Source: Candidatus Aquidulcis sp.
GTDB lineage: Bacteria; Chloroflexota; Anaerolineae; UBA4142
DNA: 64,000 nucleotides
Direction of reading: 5' to 3'
Assembly (NCBI GenBank): GCA_020723345.1
Contig: DYJA01000006.1
Span: forward strand, 85,921-149,920
Numbering within the stretch: position 1 is the stretch's first letter; each line of letters begins with the position of its first letter. The notes under the pieces are model-generated. The model had not been told where the DNA came from and made no database searches. It worked only from the letters and a program-made list of their open reading frames with translations. Below are positions 23,356 through 31,798 of the stretch, piece after piece. The translations under genes and the position numbers were made by a program.

Positions 23356-24207
23356 CTAATCCTCTTCATCCGCCGATGCGTCGACATTCGTACTCGCGCG
23401 CGCGGCGGCGACCAACTTGACGTGGTCGATGGTGAACGTCGCGTTCACGCCGTCTTCGAGTTGCACGGTGACGTTCTCCTTCAGCACACTGCGCGCGATG
23501 ACGCGTCCTTGCCCGCGCTCCGTGACGACGGTGTCGCCCACACGCGGCACGCGCCCGCGCGCGGCTTGGTACGTCGGCTGTTCGTACGCGAGACAGCACA
23601 GCGGTCGTCCGCATAAACCGGTCGCCGCGTTCGGTCCGAGCGGCATGTCCTGATCTTTCGCCATCTTGATCGTGGCTTTGGGAAAATCGCCGAGGAAACG
23701 TTCGCAGCAAATCTCGCGCCCGCACGGCGACAGACCGCCGACGAGTTTCGCGCGGTCGCGCGGACCGATCTGCCACAACTCGACGCGCGCGGGAAAAACG
23801 GCGGCGAGGTCTTTGACGAGCGCGCGAAAATCGACGCGTCCTTCCGCGACAAAATAAAACGTCAGATGACTGCCGTCGAAGTTGTACTCCGCGGTCAGCA
23901 ACTTCATCGGCAGACTGTGTTTTTCGACCTGGGCGCGGCATTGCGTGAGCGCCTCGCACTCGCGCAATTTGAGTTGCTGCCACTGCGTCAAGTCAAATGA
24001 AGTTGCGCGGCGAAGAATCGGGCGCATCTGCGCGTCGCTCGGAGTCGTTTGCGATGGCGGAACGATCACGCGCGCGGCTTCGCGGCATTTGTCGGTATCG
24101 ATGATGACGTATTCGTTGACGCTCAAGTCTTCGAATCCCGTCGCGTCGTAGTAAACGAGTTGCGGCACGCGCCTCACGCGCAAGCCAGCAACGGTACGGG
24201 CAGGCAT
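23356..24207 (-). CDS. ricT: RicT/PSP1 C-terminal domain protein (YaaT-like)
   Basis: A 283-residue protein of the PSP1/RicT family. In Bacillus RicT is part of the Y-complex that binds Fe-S clusters and affects RNase Y. The conserved cysteine-rich block is complete: LSPCGREICCERFLGDFP and GLCGRPLCCLAYE. AGGAG lies 6 bases before the ATG. It follows holB in the same direction, a neighbour pair common in Firmicutes and other bacteria. Confidence 0.92.
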   Translation of the reverse strand: MPARTVAGLRVRRVPQLVYYDATGFEDLSVNEYVIIDTDKCREAARVIVPPSQTTPSDAQMRPILRRATSFDLTQWQQLKLRECEALTQCRAQVEKHSLPMKLLTAEYNFDGSHLTFYFVAEGRVDFRALVKDLAAVFPARVELWQIGPRDRAKLVGGLSPCGREICCERFLGDFPKATIKMAKDQDMPLGPNAATGLCGRPLCCLAYEQPTYQAARGRVPRVGDTVVTERGQGRVIARSVLKENVTVQLEDGVNATFTIDHVKLVAAARASTNVDASADEED

Positions 24208-24221
24208 GACAAACTCCTATG

Positions 24222-24325
24222 TGAACAGGATAGTGCAATAGTTGGTTAGTGCAATGGTTTGATAGTTCAGCCGCATTTCGTTGCGACAAGCCAACTATCG
24301 CACCATCGCACTATTGAACTATTTT
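24222..24325. repeat. Dispersed palindromic repeat, ATAGTGCAATAG type
   Basis: Tandem units such as TAGTGCAATAGTTGG are complemented by CCAACTATCGCACCATCGCACTATT near 24290-24316. It fills most of the 111-base gap between holB and ricT. Confidence 0.6.
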
Positions 24326-25377
24326 CCTGGTAGATTTAACAGCAACACTTCCAGCGCGAGGCGCGCGTTGACGTTTTGCGTCAAATAGCGCGCGGTCGCG
24401 CGCACGGCTTGCAACGTGCTTTGCGCCTGCTCCAGCGAAAAGCGGTTGGCGTGATCGCGCAGCGCGTCTTCGCGGTCGACGTTCGTAATACGCGAGCCAT
24501 CACCATTTTGGACGAGGACTACATCGCGCCACCACCCCAGCCAAGTTTCGAGCAACTCGGGCAAGTCGTCGTTTTTTTTCGCGAGACCTTCGGCGCGCAC
24601 CAAGCGTTCGGCGCGTCCTTCGGCGAGCGCGCCGTTCAACTCGTCGAGATATTGATTGCGCGCGTCAAGCAGCGCGCGATTTTCGTGTGCGCGCACCGCC
24701 CAGCCCAATCGTCCCGCCGATAGCCGCGCGAGCAAGCGCGCGGATTCGGGATCGGCGCGCCACTTGTCGATCAGCGCGGTCTCGATGTGCGCGGGCGCGA
24801 GCGGTCGCAACGCAAAGACCTGACAACGCGACGCAATCGTCGGCAAGAGGAGACTCGCGTCACGCGCGGTGAGAATCAAGCGCGTGTGCCGCGGCGGCTC
24901 TTCGAGCGTTTTCAAAAACGCGTTCGCCGCTTCCTCGTTCGCTTCTTCAAACCGCCGCAGGATGACGATTTTCCAACGTCCCTCGAACGGCGCGCGCGAA
25001 ACATCGTGTTGGAGCGCGCGCACTTGATCGATTTTCAGAATGCGGCGTTCCCAATCATTTGCGCGCGGCGGCGCGGGCGGCGATTTTTCGTCGAACTTGT
25101 AGCCGACGGGCACCCCTTCGACGATCTGCACGTCGGGATGACGGTCGCGCGCGATTTTCTGGCACGTCAGGCATTGACCGCACGGACGCGCTTCACTCGT
25201 ACACTGTAACGCCTGCGCGAGTTTGCGCGCCAACATCGTCTTGCCGATGGCATGGGGTCCCGTGAACAAGTACGCGTGCGCGGCGCGCTCGGTCGCGACA
25301 CTGCGCGCGAGCGCGCGGATCGCCCAGTCGTGTCCGATCAAGGCCCAGTCTTCTCGAATGTCTACGCGCGCGGTCAC
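24319..25377 (-). CDS. holB: DNA polymerase III subunit delta prime
   Basis: A 352-residue clamp-loader subunit. Walker A-like TGPHAIGKTMLA is followed by a zinc module (C-x8-C-x2-C-x2-C, CTSEARPCGQCLTC) and AANAFLKTLEEPP with RLILTARDASLLLPTIASRCQVF. The GTG start at 25377 coincides with the predicted transcription start, so the mRNA is probably leaderless. It acts in the replisome, loading the sliding clamp with the other clamp-loader subunits. Confidence 0.94.
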   Translation of the reverse strand: MTARVDIREDWALIGHDWAIRALARSVATERAAHAYLFTGPHAIGKTMLARKLAQALQCTSEARPCGQCLTCQKIARDRHPDVQIVEGVPVGYKFDEKSPPAPPRANDWERRILKIDQVRALQHDVSRAPFEGRWKIVILRRFEEANEEAANAFLKTLEEPPRHTRLILTARDASLLLPTIASRCQVFALRPLAPAHIETALIDKWRADPESARLLARLSAGRLGWAVRAHENRALLDARNQYLDELNGALAEGRAERLVRAEGLAKKNDDLPELLETWLGWWRDVVLVQNGDGSRITNVDREDALRDHANRFSLEQAQSTLQAVRATARYLTQNVNARLALEVLLLNLPGK

Positions 25378-25383
25378 GCTTAT

Positions 25384-25412
25384 ATTGTATCACGATTGGA
25401 CAAGCGCGCCAA
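25384..25412 (-). promoter_or_regulatory. holB promoter, leaderless arrangement
   Basis: Minus-strand TTGGCG (25412-25407), 17 bases, TACAAT (25389-25384). Only six bases separate the -10 box from the GTG start codon. Confidence 0.75.
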
Positions 25413-25414
25413 AT

Positions 25415-25488
25415 GTAAGGGCGAAGCATTTTTCGCCTTTCGATGGTGTTGCACTTTGCTCAGGATGCGAAAAATGCTTCGCCCCTAC
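25415..25488. repeat. Dispersed palindrome, GGGCGAAGCATTTTTCGC type
   Basis: GTAAGGGCGAAGCATTTTTCGC is mirrored by GCGAAAAATGCTTCGCCCCTAC across about 30 bases. It lies between the divergent-facing holB promoter and the LysM gene's terminator. Confidence 0.7.
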
Positions 25489-25501
25489 CCATGGCTGGAA
25501 A

Positions 25502-25533
25502 AAATACGCGCCCCATTCTCGGGGCGCGTATTT
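25502..25533 (-). terminator. Intrinsic terminator of the LysM operon
   Basis: A 13-base-pair GC-rich stem with a 6-base loop; the minus strand continues into TTTTTT. Confidence 0.88.
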
Positions 25534-25550
25534 CTGCTGAGAGCGCGTCG

Positions 25551-26594
25551 CTATAGACGCGGGCGAAATTCAACTTCGGCGTGACCGCCGCGCAATTCTA
25601 CATCGGCGTAGATGTTAAGCCCAAGCGGGATCACGCGCCAGACGCCGGAGCACGAATGCGCGAATTCGACGACGTACGGTCCGCGCTCGGGCTTGGTGCC
25701 GGTGTACTTGGCTTCGCTGATCCAACTGCCATCCGGCGTCGCGACGACGACGGGCCAGTCAGTTTTGCCGACGACGGTCGCGGCAAGCGAGCACGGTCCG
25801 GCGCCGACGGTGTTCGAAGTCAGCACCGCTTCCCAAGTATTCGCGTATGGATTTGGAATGACTGGCGCGCCAGCGATCGGCGGCGCGATCACCGTCGGTG
25901 CGACGGGCGCGGACTGGACGACGACGGGCGGATTGCCCGGCGGCGGAATGTAGAGCGACGGCAACGGACTGTACGCGACTTGTTGACCGGCTTGTGGCTG
26001 ACTAGCGGGAATGTACAATTTCTGTCCCGACCAAATGAACGATGGATTGGAAAGTTTATTCGCGATCTGAATCGAGTACGGCGTGGAGCGATAGCGCGTC
26101 GCGATGGACGCCAGATAATCGCCGGGGCGAACGATGTGATACACGTTGTGCGGCAGCGGTTGCGCGACCGGCGCGGGTGCAGCATACCCTGGAATTTTCA
26201 AAACCTGCCCCACGTAAATCCAGTAGTTGTACAAACCATTCGCCTGCATCACCGCGCCGACCGTCGTGCCATGCCGCGTGGCGATGGAGAAAAGCGTATC
26301 GTTCTGCTGCACGACGTACATCGTCGGCTTGAGCGGTCCCGGCAGCGAACCGTTTGGAATAATCAAACGTTGTCCGATGAAGACAAAATCGGGATTGCGA
26401 AGATTGTTCGCCTGCATGATCGCGTGAACGGTCGTGCCGTGGCGCGTGGCGATGGAATACAACGTGTCGCCCCAGCCGACGACATGAACGAAAGGTTGAC
26501 CGGCAAAGGCGCTACTTGCGCCGACAAACAGGGTACTCCACACGATGCCGAGAAAAAGTAGCTTGGTTAGAAATAGATGCCGACAATTTCGCAT
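25551..26594 (-). CDS. Secreted LysM-repeat protein
   Basis: A 347-residue exported protein. The signal peptide ends about residue 31 (FVGASSAFAG). Three LysM repeats follow (HVVGWGDTLYSIATRHGTTV; YVVQQNDTLFSIATRHGTTV; HIVRPGDYLASIATRYRSTP), which bind peptidoglycan or related glycans. After a Pro-rich linker, the C-terminal 110 residues form an uncharacterised domain (TWEAVLTSNTVGAGPCSLAATVVGKT). The ATG at 26594 is chosen over an upstream GTG because GGAGG would otherwise lie inside the coding sequence. It overlaps the upstream HTH gene's end by no bases but lies only 11 bases from it, so the two are cotranscribed. Confidence 0.9.
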   Translation of the reverse strand: MRNCRHLFLTKLLFLGIVWSTLFVGASSAFAGQPFVHVVGWGDTLYSIATRHGTTVHAIMQANNLRNPDFVFIGQRLIIPNGSLPGPLKPTMYVVQQNDTLFSIATRHGTTVGAVMQANGLYNYWIYVGQVLKIPGYAAPAPVAQPLPHNVYHIVRPGDYLASIATRYRSTPYSIQIANKLSNPSFIWSGQKLYIPASQPQAGQQVAYSPLPSLYIPPPGNPPVVVQSAPVAPTVIAPPIAGAPVIPNPYANTWEAVLTSNTVGAGPCSLAATVVGKTDWPVVVATPDGSWISEAKYTGTKPERGPYVVEFAHSCSGVWRVIPLGLNIYADVELRGGHAEVEFRPRL

Positions 26595-26605
26595 TAGACC
26601 TCCTC

Positions 26606-26932
26606 TCACTGGCGGCGCGCCGCGCGCGGTTTGGGCGGGCGTTTCGACGAGGGGGCGGGGCGCGCCGCGCCGGTTTTCTCGACGCGGCTCACGCGCGGGC
26701 GCGCCGCGCGCGCAGATGGCTTTTCGATTTCGATCTCCGCCAACTCTTCTTCCGTTTCGATTTCACGCGCTTTGAGAAATTGCTCCAGGTCGGTTCGGCG
26801 AACGCGATAACTCCCCATCAGTTTCACCGCTTTGAGTTTCCGCAATTGAATGTAACGGCGTACCGTAAAGGGAGTAAAGCCAAGCAGTTCGGCTACTTCG
26901 TTTGTGTTCAAAAGCTCACGTCTTAACGCCAA
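26606..26932 (-). CDS. Small MerR/excisionase-type HTH protein
   Basis: A 108-residue DNA-binding protein. The winged helix-turn-helix of the excisionase (HTH_17) type is LLNTNEVAELLGFTPFTVRRYIQLRKLKAVKLMGSYRVRRTDLEQFLKAR. The rest is a basic, Arg/Pro/Ala-rich tail (PKPRAARRQ) that may bind nucleic acid. Start is TTG with AGGTG four bases upstream. It precedes the LysM gene in one operon. Confidence 0.8.
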   Translation of the reverse strand: MALRRELLNTNEVAELLGFTPFTVRRYIQLRKLKAVKLMGSYRVRRTDLEQFLKAREIETEEELAEIEIEKPSARAARPRVSRVEKTGAARPAPSSKRPPKPRAARRQ

Positions 26933-26967
26933 ACTACACCTCGCTTCATCTTGCTCACTCTTGCTAC

Positions 26968-26996
26968 ATTTTACAACATTTCGCGCCGGATGTCAA
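26968..26996 (-). promoter_or_regulatory. Promoter of the HTH-LysM operon
   Basis: Minus-strand TTGACA (26996-26991), 17 bases, TAAAAT (26973-26968). Confidence 0.75.
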
Positions 26997-27028
26997 TATC
27001 TTATGCAACTGCGCTACCTATGACAAAT

Positions 27029-27085
27029 GAAACGTGAAACGTGAGGCACTGTTCTTGCCTCACGTTTCACGTTTCACGCATCACG
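27029..27085. repeat. Perfect 20-base-pair palindrome of the ACGTTTCACG family
   Basis: Arms 27029-27048 and 27056-27075 are perfectly complementary with a 7-base loop, followed by ACGCATCACG. It lies just after the stop of the gene at 27091 and may terminate it, although no T run follows. Confidence 0.8.
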
Positions 27086-27090
27086 CTGGG

Positions 27091-27798
27091 TCACGCCTTT
27101 TTCGCCCGTTCCACCTTCTGCGCGATCATCTGCCCGATGATCTTGGACGCTTCCTCGACCGTCGCTTCGCCAAGCGGATGTTTGAACGCGCCGACGAAAA
27201 CCGCATCCAGCCCTTGCAGCACCTCGGCTTCGGTGCCGCCGTGCCGCTCGCGGTACATTTCGATCAGCTTGTTGCGCTGATTCGCCGACATTAGCGGTGC
27301 GCGGCGCGGTGCGCGTTCTTTTTCGGCGCTGGGCGCGCTCGTCGCGCGCGCGATGTCTTCCGCGCTCGCCAAGCCCGCGCCGGGCAGCAAACCGTACCCC
27401 ATCGCCGCGAGCGCGCGCCCGATCGCGGAGGTCTCCGCGACTTCCCACGGAAATTCGCGTTCGGCGTGCGCGCCGCCTTTCTTGCGGCTCGTCGCGATGC
27501 CGTGCCGCGTGCCGTAGATTTCGCTCGTCACGGTGACCTGGAGCGTGAGTTGTTCTGGATTGTCGAGCAAAACTTTCGGTTCGTGAAAGTCCAGCCGCTT
27601 GCTTTGCTTGCGATGATCCTCGTTCGCCATCGCGAGTTTGCCGTCCACCGCCATGTACGCGTGCTCGACCGCTTGCCATTCATCGCCGACTTTGCGCCGC
27701 GATTCCAGAACGACGACGTAATCGGCAAAGTCTTCGTGCTTGACCGCGCCCACATCGCGCGCTTTGCGACAGAGCGCGAGAATTTCTTCGCGTGTCAT
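27091..27798 (-). CDS. Phage-type protein with ETSAIGRALA motif (possible annealing protein)
   Basis: A 235-residue soluble protein with AGGAGGA before the ATG. The motif EVAETSAIGRALAAMGYG resembles the conserved core of phage and DdrA/Rad52-like single-strand annealing or ssDNA-handling proteins (AExSAxGRAL...G). The C-terminal third (MSANQRNKLIEMYRERHGG ... ASKIIGQMIAQKVERAKKA) is helical. It lies next to an excisionase-like HTH gene, but no other phage gene is near. Function is a suggestion only. Confidence 0.5.
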   Translation of the reverse strand: MTREEILALCRKARDVGAVKHEDFADYVVVLESRRKVGDEWQAVEHAYMAVDGKLAMANEDHRKQSKRLDFHEPKVLLDNPEQLTLQVTVTSEIYGTRHGIATSRKKGGAHAEREFPWEVAETSAIGRALAAMGYGLLPGAGLASAEDIARATSAPSAEKERAPRRAPLMSANQRNKLIEMYRERHGGTEAEVLQGLDAVFVGAFKHPLGEATVEEASKIIGQMIAQKVERAKKA

Positions 27799-27819
27799 TT
27801 TTCTCCTCCTTCACTCAAA

Positions 27820-29403
27820 CTAGCGCGGACGCGAAATTCTGAAATAGTCGAAATCGGCGTTGATCTGATCAACGTCCCAATTCGCAACTTGCAACACACC
27901 AACTTGCACATCCGACTGGAGATCCAACTCCGTGCTGCCCATCTGTTGCCACGCCTTGTTCGGCTCGCGCCACCATGCCGTAAACTGATTGCCAACGCGT
28001 TGCACGCGCAACTCGACGCGCGTCGCGTTTGTTGGCGCGGCGTCTCCAATCAACCCGTCTCCTTCTTTCACAAACGAGACATTACTTCCGATTGGCGCAA
28101 GTCCGCCGAAACCGCGTTCCAGACGCAGGAAATTGTCGTCATCCTGGTAAATGAGAATGCCGGCACCCTGATAGTGCTTGGTCGGATTGAACTCGACCAA
28201 CGTCTCGACAATAAAGTTGCCGTTGACGGATCGCAGCAGGCGCGGCGCGTCGTAATTGCCCACCCACATATCGTTGCCATCGGGAGTAGACAGGCGGAGG
28301 AAACCGGAGCGCGCTTTCACATTGTGCGACGAACCGCCGGTTGGGTCTGTCCACACCCATTTGGAATCGAGCGTTCCATTAAACTCATCGGCGAACAACG
28401 GCGCGCCGGCGGCAAGCGTTGCTTGGGGCGCGACCGTACTTGGTTTTCCAGCGACTGTCGGTTTGACGCTCGGCGAGGGCTTGGCGATCACGGAGGGCTT
28501 GCCGCCGGGGATCGTCGGGACGCCCGGCACCTGCATTACATTCTCCGGCGGCTTGATCGCGATCGCCGCGTTGATATCGTACAATTCTCTTTCGACGTAG
28601 GTGATCTCGGAACCATCCGATTTGGTCGCGCCGCCCAGCGCGGCTTGGAACAGCATGCCGAAGAGGTTGCCCTCGATCTCACCTTTCTCGCGCAGGACCA
28701 CCGGCGGCAGACCGGGTTGATTGGCGATGCACATTTCGCCTTTGACGTTGAAAGTCATTTTGGTCGCCGGTCGGTTCTGGATCGCGGGAATCGTAATCGT
28801 CACTTTGCCGGAATAAGAGTGCTTTTTGCAGCGAATGCCGCTGACCGTGTCATCGCCCAGCGCTTGCACTTTGACATCCTGCTCCGGCAGGTAACTCTCA
28901 GGCAGCGCTGACGCGCTCGGGCTCTGGCTGGCGGACGATTCGATCCAATTGCCGCCCATCTTCACCCAAACTTTGTCGCCAATCGAAATCGTCTCTAACG
29001 CTTGCGCGCCTTCGCCCATGACGATGTGTTGCGAGGGTGGATTCTTGATCCATTCCATCGTCAATCGCATTGGCTCGGGTTTCGTACCATCTTTCTTGCG
29101 CACTTCCATCAATATGCGCGCCCGATAACTGTTCAACTCGGATGGATCGGTGACTTTGCCGAAGGGTGTGTCGCGTCCTCCCGTCGGCGTGACCGGTTTG
29201 CTGACGGCAGTCGGTTGCTGCGCGGCGGTAGTCGGTTGCGCCGACGCAACAGTCGCCGGCGCGCTCGAGGGTTGAGTCGGCTGCGCTTGTGTGACGCCGC
29301 TGCTCGGTAAAAACGTGGAGAGATCACATGCGAGGATTGCCGCACCCACAAACAGCGCGAGGAGGGGGAAAACCAAACATCGGATCGCGAACCTGGATTC
29401 CAT
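27820..29403 (-). CDS. Large lipoprotein with LppX-like and LamG-like halves
   Basis: A 527-residue lipoprotein (lipobox AAILAC, residues 21-26). After a Pro/Thr/Gln linker, residues 75-300 resemble the LprG/LppX or LolA-type lipid-binding fold (SYRARILMEVRKKDGTKPEPMRLTMEW, GDKVWVKMGGNWIE, KKHSYSGKVTITIP). A second linker of proline/valine repeats leads to a C-terminal concanavalin-like (LamG/DUF1080-type) domain from about 345 (LFADEFNGTLDSKWVW, FIVETLVEFNPTKHYQGAGILIYQ, RVGNQFTAWW). Probably a cell-surface binding protein. Fold calls are by pattern, not by search. Confidence 0.75.
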   Translation of the reverse strand: MESRFAIRCLVFPLLALFVGAAILACDLSTFLPSSGVTQAQPTQPSSAPATVASAQPTTAAQQPTAVSKPVTPTGGRDTPFGKVTDPSELNSYRARILMEVRKKDGTKPEPMRLTMEWIKNPPSQHIVMGEGAQALETISIGDKVWVKMGGNWIESSASQSPSASALPESYLPEQDVKVQALGDDTVSGIRCKKHSYSGKVTITIPAIQNRPATKMTFNVKGEMCIANQPGLPPVVLREKGEIEGNLFGMLFQAALGGATKSDGSEITYVERELYDINAAIAIKPPENVMQVPGVPTIPGGKPSVIAKPSPSVKPTVAGKPSTVAPQATLAAGAPLFADEFNGTLDSKWVWTDPTGGSSHNVKARSGFLRLSTPDGNDMWVGNYDAPRLLRSVNGNFIVETLVEFNPTKHYQGAGILIYQDDDNFLRLERGFGGLAPIGSNVSFVKEGDGLIGDAAPTNATRVELRVQRVGNQFTAWWREPNKAWQQMGSTELDLQSDVQVGVLQVANWDVDQINADFDYFRISRPR

Positions 29404-29554
29404 AGAGTCATCCTTTCATTGAGAACGCCGCGGCAATCCGGACCGCCGCGCGCAGGTTGGGCATTGCGAGCGCGTCTTCACCGAGTTCAGACTCGGCGCC
29501 TGAGGGCAACCATCGCCAAACGCACAGTGTCCGTCGAAGGATCACGCTGGAAAA
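29404..29554. other. Intergenic region without gene
   Basis: I see only a small hairpin CCGAGT-tcag-ACTCGG at 29481-29496. It lies upstream of the lipoprotein gene and downstream of miaA. Confidence 0.4.
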
Positions 29555-30469
29555 TCAAGGCGGGGTCAAGAACCGAGCCACTAGCGCGTGGATTTCAATG
29601 TCGCATGGCTCGGCGAGATTATACCATTGAATCCGCGGGTCGTCCAACCGAAACCAACTGTACTGGTGATGCACAAAACGCCGCGTGTCGCGCTTGAGCA
29701 CGCGAATCGCTTCGTCGCGCGCGCACTTGCCGTTCAAATACGTCGCGATCTGCCGATAGCCCAAGCCGCTCATCGCCGGCAAATCCGCCGAATAGCCGTG
29801 CGCGAGCAACGCGCGCACTTCCTCGATCAGTCCATCGGCGATCATCTGGTCGACCCGCGCGTCGATGCGCTCGTAAATCTGGTCGCGCGGCATCGTCAAC
29901 CCGATCCGCAGGACGCGATAATTGGGCGCGTTCAGCGTCTGCAATGCGCTGATCGGCTTGCCCGCCGCTTCGCACACTTCGAGCGCGCGAATGATGCGTC
30001 GCTTGTTGCGCGGCTCGATCTTCGACGCGGCGAGCGGATCGCTCCGCTGCAAACGCGCGTACAAGATCGGCGCGTCCTCGCGTTCGAGTTCGGCGCGCCG
30101 TTCGGGATTCGGCGCGACCCGCGGAATGGACAATCCTTCCAACACCGCGCGCACGTACAGCCCCGTCCCACCGACGAGAAACGGCACGTTGCCGCGCGCG
30201 TGAATGTGAGCAATCGTCGCGTACGCGAGATGTTGATACTCGGCCAGCGTGAACGGTTCGTCCGGATCGACGAGATCGATCAGATGATGCGGTACGAGTT
30301 GCTGCTCCGCCGCGGTCGGCTTCGCCGTGCCGATGTCCATGCCGCGATACACTTGCCGCGAATCCGCCGAGACGATCTCGCCGCGAAATTCCTGCGCGAG
30401 TTGCAGCCCCAGCGCGCTCTTGCCGATGGCGGTGGGTCCCAGAATGGCGACGAGGGGTTTATCTGTCAT
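29555..30469 (-). CDS. miaA: tRNA dimethylallyltransferase
   Basis: A 304-residue enzyme that adds the isopentenyl group to A37 of tRNAs reading UNN codons. The P-loop GPTAIGKSALG, then SADSRQVYRGMDIGTAKP, LIDLVDPDEPFTLAEY, VGGTGLYVRAVLEG and the end DTRRFVHHQYSWFR are all present. Complete and of usual length. Confidence 0.97.
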   Translation of the reverse strand: MTDKPLVAILGPTAIGKSALGLQLAQEFRGEIVSADSRQVYRGMDIGTAKPTAAEQQLVPHHLIDLVDPDEPFTLAEYQHLAYATIAHIHARGNVPFLVGGTGLYVRAVLEGLSIPRVAPNPERRAELEREDAPILYARLQRSDPLAASKIEPRNKRRIIRALEVCEAAGKPISALQTLNAPNYRVLRIGLTMPRDQIYERIDARVDQMIADGLIEEVRALLAHGYSADLPAMSGLGYRQIATYLNGKCARDEAIRVLKRDTRRFVHHQYSWFRLDDPRIQWYNLAEPCDIEIHALVARFLTPP

Positions 30470-30487
30470 GGATTCTTACCTGCGACG

Positions 30488-30557
30488 CAAATTCGAAATT
30501 CAAAATTCGATTGCGCCCGCCAGGGTTTTGAATTACGAATTACGAATTTTGAATTAC
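30488..30557. repeat. AATTCAAAATTC-type palindromic repeat
   Basis: Units GAATTACGAATT/AAATTCGAAATT, tandem on each side of a GC-rich loop, lie between miaA and yraN. In-frame relatives: 32671-32735, 51370-51403, 51656-51689, 54311-54347. Confidence 0.75.
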
Positions 30558-30931
30558 TCTTCCACCGCGTTCTTGATCACATCCAATCGCGCGATCCGTC
30601 CTGCGCGATCCAATTCAATCGCGACCAGATCAACGCGCCACGCGTACTCTGCATATTCCGGGCGCGCCTGCAAAAATTCTTGCGCGACGGCGAGCAAGCG
30701 CGCGCGTTTGCGCGGCGTCAGCGATTCTTCCGGCGCGCCGGCCGCGCCGCCGCGCCGCGTTCGCACTTCGACAAATGCCAAGCCGTCGGCGTCCGTGGCG
30801 ATCAAATCGATCTCGCCGCGCCGCGTTCGAAAATTGCGCGCGATAATTGCATAACCGCGTTGCTGCAACTCCAACGCCGCGACGCGTTCGCCGGAATCGC
30901 CTAGATTTTTGCGCGCGCGTGTGTTCGCCAT
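30554..30931 (-). CDS. YraN-family (UPF0102) endonuclease-fold protein
   Basis: A 125-residue protein. The conserved block LGDSGERVAALELQQRGYAIIARNFRTRRGEIDLIATD, then LAFVEVRTRRG, gives a PD-(D/E)xK-type core with E of GEIDLI, D, and E-V-R. Most family members have Lys where Arg stands here. The start at 30931 is chosen because homology begins with ARKNLG. Cellular role unknown; sometimes linked to DNA processing. Confidence 0.88.
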   Translation of the reverse strand: MANTRARKNLGDSGERVAALELQQRGYAIIARNFRTRRGEIDLIATDADGLAFVEVRTRRGGAAGAPEESLTPRKRARLLAVAQEFLQARPEYAEYAWRVDLVAIELDRAGRIARLDVIKNAVEE

Positions 30932-30994
30932 CAAGGTTGATTCTACCACAAATCGCACCCGGAGGCGATTGGCGCGTCTAGCGGCACGCGCTGT

Positions 30995-31023
30995 TTGCCT
31001 GCGCGCGCTGACTGTGGTATACT
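30995..31023 (+). promoter_or_regulatory. Promoter of the small ORF-cvpA unit
   Basis: TTGCCT (30995-31000), 17 bases, TATACT (31018-31023). Confidence 0.7.
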
Positions 31024-31041
31024 TTTGCCGGGAGGTGTGCG

Positions 31042-31131
31042 GTGAAAATCTCGCGAACGTACATCGCAGTCATCGTTTTGCTCTTGCTGATCGGATTGAT
31101 GGTGCTGGGCAAGTGCTTGGGAGGCACGTAG
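31042..31131 (+). CDS. 29-residue single-helix membrane peptide
   Basis: GTG start with GGGAGGTG about 6 bases upstream and a promoter 19 bases further up. The peptide is one hydrophobic helix (TYIAVIVLLLLIGLMVLGKC) with a basic N-terminus. Its stop codon is inside the GTAGGGCAAATTT palindrome at 31129. The fit of promoter, ribosome binding site and helix argues for a real small protein; function unknown. Confidence 0.5.
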   Translation: MKISRTYIAVIVLLLLIGLMVLGKCLGGT

Positions 31132-31148
31132 GGCAAATTTGCCCTACC
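31129..31148. repeat. GTAGGGCAAATTT palindrome
   Basis: A perfect 20-base palindrome (GTAGGGCAAA, TTTGCCCTAC) between the small ORF and cvpA, of the same type as 17386-17408. Confidence 0.7.
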
Positions 31149-31162
31149 CAAGGGAGGCAACG

Positions 31163-31720
31163 ATGGGATTAACGGGTCTCAACTGGGTCGATCTTGTAAT
31201 TCTGTTGATCGCCGTGTTCAGTTTGGTCGCTGGATACGTACGAGGAATGTTGCGCCAGATCATCTGGCTCGCCGCGTTCTACATCGCTACAGTCCTCGGC
31301 GCGCAATACTATTCTCTCGTCGGAGGATGGATCCGCGATCTCACTTTTCAGGAACATTCCAGTCGCATCGTCAATGTGATCGCGTTTCTCATCATCGTCT
31401 TCACCATTTCTTTTCTGCTCAGTTGGCTGGCTGCCGATGCTTATCCGACCGAAAAACTCAAACTTTTTCCCTGGGTCAATCAAATCGGCGGAAGTATCCT
31501 CGCGCTGGTCACGATGATCGTGACGACCAGCATCTTGTTGGGCGTGCTGACTTTTTCAATCGGGGAAACCTGGCCTGGCAAAGAAGAGATTCGGTTTTCG
31601 CTGACGAGCGGGTTGCACGGTTCGCTGCTCGTTCCTTTTTTTGAACGAATCAAAGATCCATTGCTCAAGGCGCTGCTTCCATGGCTACCCTCGGGCTTGC
31701 CCTCCATTTTCAATCTCTAA
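31163..31720 (+). CDS. CvpA-family membrane protein
   Basis: A 185-residue inner-membrane protein with four helices. The N-terminus LNWVDLVILLIAVFSLVAGYVRGMLRQII is the CvpA signature (D in the first helix, G-x-x-R-G after it). GGGAGG precedes the ATG at 31163. CvpA is associated with colicin V production in E. coli and with envelope functions elsewhere. It stands before mutS2, a common neighbour pair. Confidence 0.88.
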   Translation: MGLTGLNWVDLVILLIAVFSLVAGYVRGMLRQIIWLAAFYIATVLGAQYYSLVGGWIRDLTFQEHSSRIVNVIAFLIIVFTISFLLSWLAADAYPTEKLKLFPWVNQIGGSILALVTMIVTTSILLGVLTFSIGETWPGKEEIRFSLTSGLHGSLLVPFFERIKDPLLKALLPWLPSGLPSIFNL

Positions 31721-31722
31721 CT

Positions 31723-31796
31723 CCGACAGCCGACCACCGACCGCCGACGACCAGTCTTCTTCGGCTGCGGTCAGCGGTCAGCCGTCGGCGGTCTTG
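31723..31796. repeat. GACCGCCGACCGC palindromic repeat
   Basis: CAGCCGACCACCGACCGCCGAC on the left is complemented by GCGGTCAGCGGTCAGCCGTCGGCGGTC on the right. It fills the gap between cvpA and mutS2 and ends 3 bases before the mutS2 ATG. Confidence 0.75.
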
Positions 31797-31798
31797 AC

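Noticed and set aside
29404..29554. Possible tRNA or small RNA between miaA and the lipoprotein gene
   Set aside because: Only one 6-base-pair hairpin; no cloverleaf, no terminator and no conserved tRNA bases.
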